From Thermoanaerobacterium sp. RBIITD (GTDB lineage: Bacteria > Bacillota > Thermoanaerobacteria > Thermoanaerobacterales > Thermoanaerobacteraceae): DNA of 64,000 bases. A program made the position numbers and the translations under genes. Below the pieces are notes generated by a model. That model did no database searches. It was given only the letters and a program-made list of their open reading frames with translations, and was not told the origin of the DNA. Location of the stretch: contig NZ_LT906662.1 of the NCBI RefSeq assembly GCF_900205865.1, forward strand, positions 1,935,411 to 1,999,410. The letters run 5' to 3'. This document shows, piece after piece, positions 54,273-61,358 of this stretch; positions within the stretch are counted from its first letter, which is position 1, and each line of letters begins with the position of its first letter.

Positions 54273-56225
54273 ATGGAAAGAGAGTTTGAAATTATAAAGA
54301 TACTTTTAAATAGTAAAGAACCTATAGTAGTAAATAAGTTAGCTGAAAGATTAAATGTTTCCAATAAAACCATAAGAAATGATCTTAAAAAAATAGAACA
54401 TTATGTAAGCAGAAAAGGTTTAAAAATCGTAAAAAAGCCAGGTATAGGTGTGATGATTGAAGGACCTGAAAATAAAAAATTAGATTTAAATACTGAGTTA
54501 AAAAATAGTTTAAAGTTTATAGAACCTTTTTCACCTGAGGCGAGAAAAAATTATATATTAAAACGACTTTTTATGTGCAAAGAAAATATAACTATAAAAG
54601 AACTTGCTGAAGAACTTTATGTTAGCAGAGTAACTATACACAAAGACCTTGAAGAAGTAGAGAAATGGCTATCCAAATATAATTTAAGCTTAATTAAAAA
54701 AACTAACTATGGAATAGAAATATCAGGTAATGAAGAAGACTGGCGTAATGCTGCAGCAAGTCTAATTGTTGCGAATAAAGAACAGAATGAAATTAAAGAG
54801 CTCTTATATGATGATTATACTGGCAGAATAGATTATAAGACTTTGATTCAGCTTAAAGAACTGATAGATATCGATTATAAAAAACTTGAAAAGATAGTTT
54901 CAAATACAGAATCGAAACTTAAATTCAGATTTTCTGATGAAGCATTTATAAGTCTTATAATTCATGTTGCTATATCTATAGAAAGATTGAAACATAATAA
55001 GGATATCAGATTATCAGATGATGTTCTTGCAAATTTAAAGCAGAACGAAGAATATTCGATAGCTGAAGAAATGGCAAAGGAAATTGAAGAAATTTTCGAT
55101 GTTAATTTACCGGATTCAGAAATAGGGTATATTTTGTTGCATATTCTTGGCGCAAAAATGCAACAGAATAAACTACAAAATATCAATATTAACATTGAAA
55201 ATGATGAAAATATCAATATGGCTGTTACTATGGCAAAGGAAATAATAAAAATTGCGGAAAGGGCTTTATCAATAGATTTCAGCAATGACAATCAACTTTT
55301 AAATGGATTGATACTTCATTTAAAACCGACTATCAATAGACTAAGGTATGGATTAACTTTAAGAAATCCAATATTAAATGAAATAAAAGAGAATTATCCA
55401 GATATATTTGGGGTTGCTTGGATGACAAGCATTGTTTTTGAAAAATATCTCGGTAAAAAAGTAGGAGAAGAAGAACTTGGTTATATAACATTGCATTTGG
55501 GAGCGGCCTTTGAGAGAGCAAAGAAACCATTAAAAGTTTTGGTTGTATGCACAAGTGGCATTGGGACTTCTCAACTTCTTGCTGTGAGGTTGGAAAGGTG
55601 TTTTAGGCAAATTGAAATAAAAGATATAATATCTTCAATTGCTTTGCATGATAAAAATATGGATGACATAGATTTTATAATATCTACTATTCCCATAGAA
55701 AATGATAAACCAGTTATAAATATTACACCATTATTAACTCAAAATGACATAAAAAAATTAGAAAATTATATTCAAAATTTTTATGAAGATAAAAATCAAA
55801 AATTTGCTGATATTGAAATAATTGATTTTAATGAGTATATAAGCAATAAAGAAAAGTTATTAGAAGCTATCACAAATGTATTGCATCGTAAGGGTTATGT
55901 TAAAGAAAAATACTTAAAAGACGTTTTGTATAGAGAGAATGTTTCATCAACATATATTGGCAATGGTATTTCTATACCACATGGAAAGCCAGACAATGTA
56001 AATAAATCAGTCATTTCTTTTACAAGGCTTAAACAACCTATAAAATGGGGTGAAGAAAATGTAAAAGTTGTTTTAATGATATGCATTGCAAAAAATGACG
56101 TTGATAAAGCAAATCAATTTTTCAGAAGATTATATAATAATATTGATAATAAGGAATTTTTAGATATGATATTAAATTCAAATAACATAAAAGATATAGC
56201 AAATATGTTAATGAAAGAAAATTGA
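54273..56225 (+). CDS. PRD-containing transcriptional activator (MtlR/LicR type)
   Basis: ATG 54273 follows AAAAGGTG; GTG 54264 is too close to that site. The 650-residue protein has two N-terminal HTH domains (RLNVSNKTIRNDLKKIEHYV near 30; ELYVSRVTIHKDLEEVEKWL near 112), two PRDs with candidate phospho-histidines (SLIIHVAIS, YILLHILGA, LILHLKPT, YITLHLGAAFERAK), and a IIB-like domain with VLVVCTSGIGTSQ. A C-terminal IIA-like domain has ISIPHGKPDNV. Such activators are tuned by PTS phosphorylation. The PTS genes 1 kb downstream are the obvious targets. Confidence 0.93.
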   Translation: MEREFEIIKILLNSKEPIVVNKLAERLNVSNKTIRNDLKKIEHYVSRKGLKIVKKPGIGVMIEGPENKKLDLNTELKNSLKFIEPFSPEARKNYILKRLFMCKENITIKELAEELYVSRVTIHKDLEEVEKWLSKYNLSLIKKTNYGIEISGNEEDWRNAAASLIVANKEQNEIKELLYDDYTGRIDYKTLIQLKELIDIDYKKLEKIVSNTESKLKFRFSDEAFISLIIHVAISIERLKHNKDIRLSDDVLANLKQNEEYSIAEEMAKEIEEIFDVNLPDSEIGYILLHILGAKMQQNKLQNININIENDENINMAVTMAKEIIKIAERALSIDFSNDNQLLNGLILHLKPTINRLRYGLTLRNPILNEIKENYPDIFGVAWMTSIVFEKYLGKKVGEEELGYITLHLGAAFERAKKPLKVLVVCTSGIGTSQLLAVRLERCFRQIEIKDIISSIALHDKNMDDIDFIISTIPIENDKPVINITPLLTQNDIKKLENYIQNFYEDKNQKFADIEIIDFNEYISNKEKLLEAITNVLHRKGYVKEKYLKDVLYRENVSSTYIGNGISIPHGKPDNVNKSVISFTRLKQPIKWGEENVKVVLMICIAKNDVDKANQFFRRLYNNIDNKEFLDMILNSNNIKDIANMLMKEN

Positions 56226-57065
56226 GAGGTCTAAATTTCTATTGTTTTGTCAAGTTTTTTGTGTAACTTTTTTAAGCAAACCTTATATTATTGTTAAAAC
56301 TTATTAATTAAAATAATATATCATACATGTCAGAATATTGTGATATATACTTATTCATAACCGGCATGATTACTATTTTATTTAATTTCTCGTTTGACAA
56401 GCCCGAAGCTTTGCGGAGTTCATTTTAGGCTTGATAATTAAGAAAAAATAAATATATGCTATATGAAGCCGGTTTTACGAATTTACTTATTATCACCATA
56501 ACGTTTATTAAACATTTCTTGCAATTGTGTATATGCTGTGGCAAAACCTTTTAATTTCCTTGTTGATCATTTTTCATTATAATCCTGTATTACCATGTAA
56601 ACTATTTTTTCTATGGCTTTTTCATTAGGTAAACTTATTCATTGCCTTTAATCTTTTACGAAACTTTATATATGTTTTTTCTATCCAATTTGTTGTATGT
56701 ATTACACTTATTATGCTTGTTGGGCAATCCATAAATGTTAATAATACAGGTAGGTCTCTTTCCCATGATTCTACTTACTTAGGGTATTTTTGTTCTCATT
56801 TTTCTACATACTTAATAACCATAACTGTAATGTTTGTTGTAGCAGCTGAGTTTTTTTTATAAATGTACTCACATTTCATGTACTCATACCATACTTATAC
56901 ATGTTTATTATAGCCTTTTTAAGCAAATTTTCGTGGCACTGATACGGCTCAAATTTTATTGTTTAAATTAAATGAAAATGATAATATACAAAATAATAGG
57001 AGAAATTCTAAAATAAAATTGTGGAAGAAATAAATAGAAATTTCTCGAATATAATTAATAAACTA
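56226..57065. other. 840-bp gene-poor interval holding an IS256 relic
   Basis: No intact gene. The first 250 bases have no coding pattern. TTGACAAGCCCGAAGC and GGCTTGATAATTAAG (about 56394-56445) are weakly complementary. 56483-56860 is the transposase remnant. The stretch 56950-57065 is very AT-rich with short A-runs and shows nothing clear. Confidence 0.6.
56483..56860 (-). pseudogene. IS256-family transposase, C-terminal remnant
   Basis: Read on the minus strand with frameshifts: VIKYVEKW, VESWERDLPVLLTFMDCPT, IISVIHTTNWIEKTYIKFRKRLKAMN, EKAIEKIVYMVIQDYNEKW, RKLKGFATAYTQLQEMFNKR then YGDNK and stop. This is the typical C-terminal third of IS256 transposases, in which the I-Y-T-T-N-x-I-E motif holds the last catalytic glutamate. 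The N-terminal two thirds with the DD residues are missing. The remnant separates the PRD regulator from its PTS operon. Confidence 0.82.
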
Positions 57066-57099
57066 TTACCACAGTGATGAGGAATAAAATATTACGTTT
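57066..57099 (+). promoter_or_regulatory. Upstream activator-type block before the PTS operon
   Basis: TTACC, 10 bases, GGAA, then a stretch ending ATTACGTTT, aligned without gaps to 54133-54166. ACGTTT begins 13 bases before the -35, as at the regulator promoter. Confidence 0.6.
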
Positions 57100-57106
57100 C
57101 AACCTA

Positions 57107-57134
57107 TTGTATAAAAGCAATTAAGCAGTATAAT
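57107..57134 (+). promoter_or_regulatory. Promoter of the PTS operon
   Basis: TTGTAT (57107-57112), 16-base spacer, TATAAT (57129-57134). The weak -35 fits a promoter needing an activator. Confidence 0.65.
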
Positions 57135-57168
57135 ATAAATAGAAGTGACATTAAATTAATAAATATTG

Positions 57169-57189
57169 TTACCTCATACGATGTGGTAA
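57169..57189. promoter_or_regulatory. Palindromic operator before the PTS operon
   Basis: TTACCTCA-N5-TGTGGTAA, one mismatch in the arms, same size and spacer as 54239-54259, 40 bases downstream of the -10 start (43 at the regulator). Confidence 0.65.
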
Positions 57190-57239
57190 TAATATTTATT
57201 AATATTGAATGTTAAATAAATGTTTGGAGGGGAAAATTT

Positions 57240-57629
57240 ATGATAATAAACGAAAATCTAATTATGCTGAATCTAAAAGCAAAAAGTAAAGAAGATGCAA
57301 TTATAGAACTTTCAAAGCTTGCTAAAAAAGAAGGAAAAATCACTTCTATTGATGTTTATACAAAAAGTGTATTCGATAGAGAAAAAACATATACAACAGG
57401 GGTTGGCAATGGTATAGCAATACCACATGGTAAATCGGAAGCAGTAAAGGAGGCGATGATTGTATTCGGAAAAACAAATGACGGTATAGAATGGGAATCT
57501 CTTGATGGAAAACCAGTTAATATTATTTTTTTATTAGGGGTTCCCGACAAAAATGTAAACAATCTTCATTTAAAGCTATTATCACAATTATCCAGAAAAC
57601 TCATGAATGAAGACTTTGTAGAAAGCTAA
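57240..57629 (+). CDS. PTS fructose-type IIA component, cut short by an in-frame stop
   Basis: The protein is 129 residues from ATG 57240 behind TTGGAGGGG. It has the fructose/mannitol IIA core: phospho-histidine His63 in GIAIPHGKSEAV, then IEWESLDGKPVNIIFLLGVPD and HLKLLSQLSRKLMNEDF. The frame meets TAA at 57627-57629, but downstream codons in the same frame (57630-57689) encode KKAVTKDEILEALNDIDVS and a second TAA, the normal C-terminal helix of this family. A single substitution of a leucine codon therefore removes about 20 residues. The catalytic core is intact, so it may still work poorly; a sequencing error is possible. Confidence 0.8.
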   Translation: MIINENLIMLNLKAKSKEDAIIELSKLAKKEGKITSIDVYTKSVFDREKTYTTGVGNGIAIPHGKSEAVKEAMIVFGKTNDGIEWESLDGKPVNIIFLLGVPDKNVNNLHLKLLSQLSRKLMNEDFVES

Positions 57630-57708
57630 AAGAAAGCAGTAACAAAAGATGAAATTTTAGAGGCTTTAAATGACATTGATGTTAGTTAAAAAAAGGAGGA
57701 TTTTTGTT

Positions 57709-58749
57709 ATGAAGGAAGAATTAAAAAGAGTAAGAGAGTACTTGATGACAGGTGTATCATACATGATACCAATTGTTGTAATTGGAGGTGTCTTAATAGC
57801 GTTTTCCATTGCACTAAGCGGAGTACAGGCGGGTAAAGGTGCTGTTATAACAAATCCTGTACTTAAAAATATGAATGATATAGGCTCGGCTGCATTTTCA
57901 ATGATGGTGCCAGTTCTTGCGGGATTTATTGCATATGGCATAGCAGAGAGACCTGGTATTGCACCTGGGCTTGTAGGTGGTGTATTAGCGAATCAGTTGA
58001 AAGCTGGATTCTTAGGTGGTATAGTAGCAGGTTTTATTGCAGGTTACATTGCGAGATGGATAAAAGGATGGAAAATTCATAAAAATTTAAGACCGCTTAT
58101 GCCTATCTTTGTAATACCTATACTTACGTCATTGATTGTTGGTGGACTAATGATTTATATACTTGGTAATCCTATAGCTGCAGCTATGGCGGGATTAACA
58201 AATTGGCTGAAATCGATGTCTACAGGTAATGCTATAGTTTTAGCAATGATTATGGGTGCGATGATAGCATTTGACATGGGTGGTCCTCTTAATAAGGTTG
58301 CTTTCTTATTTGGCACAGCCATGATTGGAGAAGGAGTGTTTACAGTAATGGGACCAATTGCAGCTGCAATATGCGTACCACCACTTGGAATGGGCGTTGC
58401 TACTCTTTTAGCACCAAAAAAATATTCCAAAACTGAAAGAGAAGCTGGATATGGTGCACTTGCAATGGGACTAATAGGAATTACTGAAGGAGCAATACCG
58501 TTTGCAGCAGGTGATCCTTTGAGAGTAATACCATCTATTATGATTGGTTCGTCAGTATCGGCAGCAGTTGCAGCTATATTTAAAGTTGGTGATCATGCAC
58601 CACATGGAGGACCAATAGTACTTCCGGTTATCGATAATAAAATAGGGTTTATTATTGCTGTATTAATAGGAATAGCATTAACTGCTTTTTTAGTAAATGC
58701 TTTAAAGAAAAATGTTGATGAAAAAGATGAAGAGGAAATAACTACCTAA
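57709..58749 (+). CDS. PTS fructose-type IIC permease
   Basis: ATG 57709 follows AAAGGAGGA. The 346-residue membrane protein begins EELKRVREYLMTGVSYMIP and has about nine helices with the fructose-family IIC signatures: VVIGGVLIAFSIALSG, GIAERPGIAPGLVGGVLA, IMGAMIAFDMGGPLNKVAFLFG, and GLIGITEGAIPFAAGDPLRVIP. The G-I-T-E-G-A-I-P-F loop is the expected substrate/phosphotransfer region. It imports and phosphorylates a hexose together with the separate IIA (57240) and IIB (58805). No fruK is adjacent, so the exact sugar (fructose, mannose-type or another) is open. Confidence 0.92.
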   Translation: MKEELKRVREYLMTGVSYMIPIVVIGGVLIAFSIALSGVQAGKGAVITNPVLKNMNDIGSAAFSMMVPVLAGFIAYGIAERPGIAPGLVGGVLANQLKAGFLGGIVAGFIAGYIARWIKGWKIHKNLRPLMPIFVIPILTSLIVGGLMIYILGNPIAAAMAGLTNWLKSMSTGNAIVLAMIMGAMIAFDMGGPLNKVAFLFGTAMIGEGVFTVMGPIAAAICVPPLGMGVATLLAPKKYSKTEREAGYGALAMGLIGITEGAIPFAAGDPLRVIPSIMIGSSVSAAVAAIFKVGDHAPHGGPIVLPVIDNKIGFIIAVLIGIALTAFLVNALKKNVDEKDEEEITT

Positions 58750-58804
58750 ATTGTGGTATAATTTATATGGAAAAAATTAAAATAATAGGGAAGAGGATGA
58801 TATA

Positions 58805-59119
58805 ATGAAAATAGTTGCAGTTACGGCTTGTCCTACAGGAATTGCTCACACATATATGGCGGCTGAAGCTTTAGAAAAAGCCGCGAAAGAACTTGGTCAT
58901 ATGATTAAAGTAGAAACCCAAGGGTCTATTGGTACAGAAAATAAAATTACAAAGAAAGAAGCAGAAGAAGCTGACCTTGTAATATTCGCGGCGGATATTC
59001 CAGTGAAAGAGGAATCAAGATTTAAAGATAAGCCAATATACAGGACAGAAGCACAAAAGGCGATAAAAAATGCAAAAGCTGTCGTAGAAGATGCAATTAA
59101 ATTACTAAATGTGAAATGA
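58805..59119 (+). CDS. PTS fructose-type IIB component
   Basis: The 104-residue protein starts behind GGGAAGAGG. It has the IIB phosphocysteine loop VTACPTGIAHTYMAAEAL with Cys9, then VETQGSIGTENKITKKEAEEADLVIFAADI, all standard for the fructose family. It receives phosphate from IIA and passes it to the sugar on IIC. It stands as its own gene; in many relatives IIB is fused to IIC. The stop codon overlaps the first base of the following terminator stem. Confidence 0.94.
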   Translation: MKIVAVTACPTGIAHTYMAAEALEKAAKELGHMIKVETQGSIGTENKITKKEAEEADLVIFAADIPVKEESRFKDKPIYRTEAQKAIKNAKAVVEDAIKLLNVK

Positions 59120-59142
59120 GGAAGTTAATTCTTCCTCTTTTT
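59118..59142 (+). terminator. Terminator of the PTS operon
   Basis: GAGGAAG, loop TTAATT, CTTCCTC, then TTTTT. The group IIC intron remnant begins at the next base. Confidence 0.9.
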
Positions 59143-59390
59143 GTGTGCACGGTATGTGCTCAGCTTTGACTGTGAAAGTTTATTGCGGTGGTTTATAGCA
59201 CAAACTGTTAGCCTAAGACAAGAGTGTCAATTATAAGACCCGTTACCCACTAAAGGTGGGTGGAGAAAGAAGTCAGCGGTAAAAATTCCAGCCTGACGAA
59301 CAAAAACTCCATAAGGAATACATAAGCCGGATGAGTTTGCAAAACAAAATCTAAATTATTAATGAACCGTCGCATACCGATCGGTACATA
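59143..59390 (+). mobile_element. Group IIC intron remnant (RNA domains only, no reverse transcriptase)
   Basis: It begins GTGTGCAC, the 5' GUGYG signature of group II introns, directly after a terminator T-tract, which is where class C introns characteristically insert. Internal landmarks match, from memory, the Oceanobacillus/Bacillus halodurans class C introns: CTGTTAGCCTAAG (59205-59217), a hairpin ACCCAC-N5-GTGGGT (59245-59261), CCTGACGAACA (59291-59301) and GGATGAGTTTGC (59329-59340). About 25 bases then lead to GAACCGTCGCATACCG..CGGTACATA, which looks like the 5' strand and loop of domain V. The sequence stops there: the rest of domain V, domain VI and the intron-encoded protein are missing. 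It is therefore not expected to splice. Confidence 0.72.
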
Positions 59391-59431
59391 TTTGTTTTTA
59401 AAGAGATATTTCAAACAATAGTTTTGTTCTA

Positions 59432-59461
59432 TTGAAAATTATTAATATTTTATATTATAAT
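59432..59461 (+). promoter_or_regulatory. Promoter of ptsI
   Basis: TTGAAA (59432-59437), 18-base spacer, TATAAT (59456-59461), in AT-rich DNA with a leader of about 35 bases. Confidence 0.65.
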
Positions 59462-59503
59462 TATTCTATAATATTCGATAGTATAAAATAAGGAGGCAAA
59501 AAG

Positions 59504-61231
59504 ATGTTAAAAGGTGTTGCGGCATCACCGGGTATCGCAATAGGCAAAGTATTTCTATACACAAAAAAATTTGCTGAAATTAATACCCGAAATATCGATG
59601 TATCTATGGTAGAAGATGAGATCGCAAAATTTGAAAATGCAATTAAATTAACAAAAGAACAAATTGAAAAGATCAAAGAAAAGACAGAAAAAGAATTTGG
59701 CAAAGATAAAGCTGAAATTTTCGAGGCACATCTGATGCTAGCAAATGACCCGGAGCTTTTTGACGCTGTTATAAATATGATCAAAAATGAGCATATAACG
59801 GCTGATAATGCAGTCAATCAAGTAATAGAACAGCATGCATCAATGATGGAGTCCTTAGATGATGAATATTTAAAGGAAAGGGCAGTTGACCTAAGAGATG
59901 TAGGCACCCGTATAATCAACAATTTACTTGGTACCGTCAATATTAATTTATCAGAATTGGATGACAACGTGATTATCATTGCAAAGGACTTGACACCATC
60001 TGATACTGCCACTATGAGAAAAGAAATGGTCCTTGGTTTTGCGACAGATGTTGGTGGAAGAACATCCCACACAGCTATAATGGCACGTTCATTAGAAATA
60101 CCTGCTGTCGTTGGAACGGGAAATGTAACACAAAGTGTAATTGGTGGGGAAACCGCTATAGTAGATGGCAATGAAGGAACTGTAATAATAAATCCAGACT
60201 CGACTACACTTAAGGATTATGAAGATAAACTTATAAAATATAAGACAAAAGTTGAAAAGCTAAAAAAGTTAAAAGATTTACCGGCTATGACAATCGATGG
60301 CAAAAAATCATTGCTCGTTGCTAATATTGGGATACCGGAGGATGTTAAAGGTGCATTAAATAACGGTGCGGAAGGAATAGGATTATTCAGGACAGAATTT
60401 TTATATATGAATAGGAATGATTTCCCGACAGAAGAAGAGCAATTTGAGGCATATAAGTATGTTGCAGAAAAAATGAATGGTAAACCTGTTACAATAAGAA
60501 CGCTTGATATAGGCGGTGATAAGAAATTACCGTATTTAAATATGCCTGATGAAATGAATCCCTTCCTTGGTTACAGAGCAATAAGGCTTTGCCTTGATGA
60601 AAGAGAGATGTTTAAAACACAGTTAAGAGCTCTCTTAAGAGCTAGTGCATATGGAAATATCTTGATAATGTATCCAATGATATCATCTGTTGTAGAAGTC
60701 AGAAAAGCTAATGCTGTATTGAATGAGGTGAAAGAAGAGCTTGATGTTAAAGGCATCAAATATGATAAAGATATAAAAGTCGGCATAATGGTAGAGATTC
60801 CATCTGCTGCAATGACTGCCGACATTATTGCTAGAGAGGTTGATTTCTTCAGCATAGGAACAAATGACCTTTGCCAGTATACTCTTGCTGTTGATAGGAT
60901 GAATGAGAAGATAAAAGACTACTATAAGCCATTTAATCCTGCAATATTGCGACTTATAAAGAATGTGATAGATGCCTCCCATAAAGAAGGCATATTTACG
61001 GCTATGTGTGGTGAAATGGCAGGGGATCCTCTTGCGGCAGTGATTTTGCTTGGATTAGGGCTTGATGAGTTTTCCATGAGCTCAAGTTCAATACCAAATA
61101 TAAAGAATATCATAAGAAATGTGACATATGAAAGGGCGAAAGAGTTTGCTTCATTGGCACTTACGATGTCTACGCCTGATGAAATTGAAATTGCATCAAA
61201 AAAGCTTTTAAATAGTATAATTGAGGAATAA
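59504..61231 (+). CDS. ptsI: PTS enzyme I (PEP-protein phosphotransferase)
   Basis: The 575-residue protein starts behind AAGGAGG. The N-terminal domain has the HPr-binding helices and phospho-His189 in GGRTSHTAIMARSLEIPAVVG. The C-terminal PEP-binding barrel has GAEGIGLFRTEFLYM, IRTLDIGGDK, NPFLGYRAIR, GIMVEIPSAA, FFSIGTNDLCQYTLAVDR and MCGEMAGDP. It transfers phosphate from PEP to HPr. Its position directly behind a sugar-specific PTS operon, with its own promoter, is not the common ptsHI arrangement; no ptsH is in the window. Confidence 0.97.
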   Translation: MLKGVAASPGIAIGKVFLYTKKFAEINTRNIDVSMVEDEIAKFENAIKLTKEQIEKIKEKTEKEFGKDKAEIFEAHLMLANDPELFDAVINMIKNEHITADNAVNQVIEQHASMMESLDDEYLKERAVDLRDVGTRIINNLLGTVNINLSELDDNVIIIAKDLTPSDTATMRKEMVLGFATDVGGRTSHTAIMARSLEIPAVVGTGNVTQSVIGGETAIVDGNEGTVIINPDSTTLKDYEDKLIKYKTKVEKLKKLKDLPAMTIDGKKSLLVANIGIPEDVKGALNNGAEGIGLFRTEFLYMNRNDFPTEEEQFEAYKYVAEKMNGKPVTIRTLDIGGDKKLPYLNMPDEMNPFLGYRAIRLCLDEREMFKTQLRALLRASAYGNILIMYPMISSVVEVRKANAVLNEVKEELDVKGIKYDKDIKVGIMVEIPSAAMTADIIAREVDFFSIGTNDLCQYTLAVDRMNEKIKDYYKPFNPAILRLIKNVIDASHKEGIFTAMCGEMAGDPLAAVILLGLGLDEFSMSSSSIPNIKNIIRNVTYERAKEFASLALTMSTPDEIEIASKKLLNSIIEE

Positions 61232-61237
61232 GATTCC

Positions 61238-61276
61238 ATCTCTGGTATAAGATAATAGTACCAGAGATTTTTTTTT
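61238..61276 (+). terminator. Terminator after ptsI
   Basis: ATCTCTGGTA pairs with TACCAGAGAT around an 11-base loop, followed by nine T. Confidence 0.88.
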
Positions 61277-61358
61277 AAAAAACCTATTAAAATATGAAAG
61301 GAAATTAAAAAAAAATATAGAATAATAATAATATAAGCAATAAGATAGGGGGATATAT

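Noticed and set aside
59143-59390. Riboswitch or T-box leader for ptsI
   Set aside because: No T-box GGGTGG-ACC or known aptamer core; the 5' GTGTG and internal landmarks fit a group IIC intron better, and a separate ptsI promoter lies downstream.
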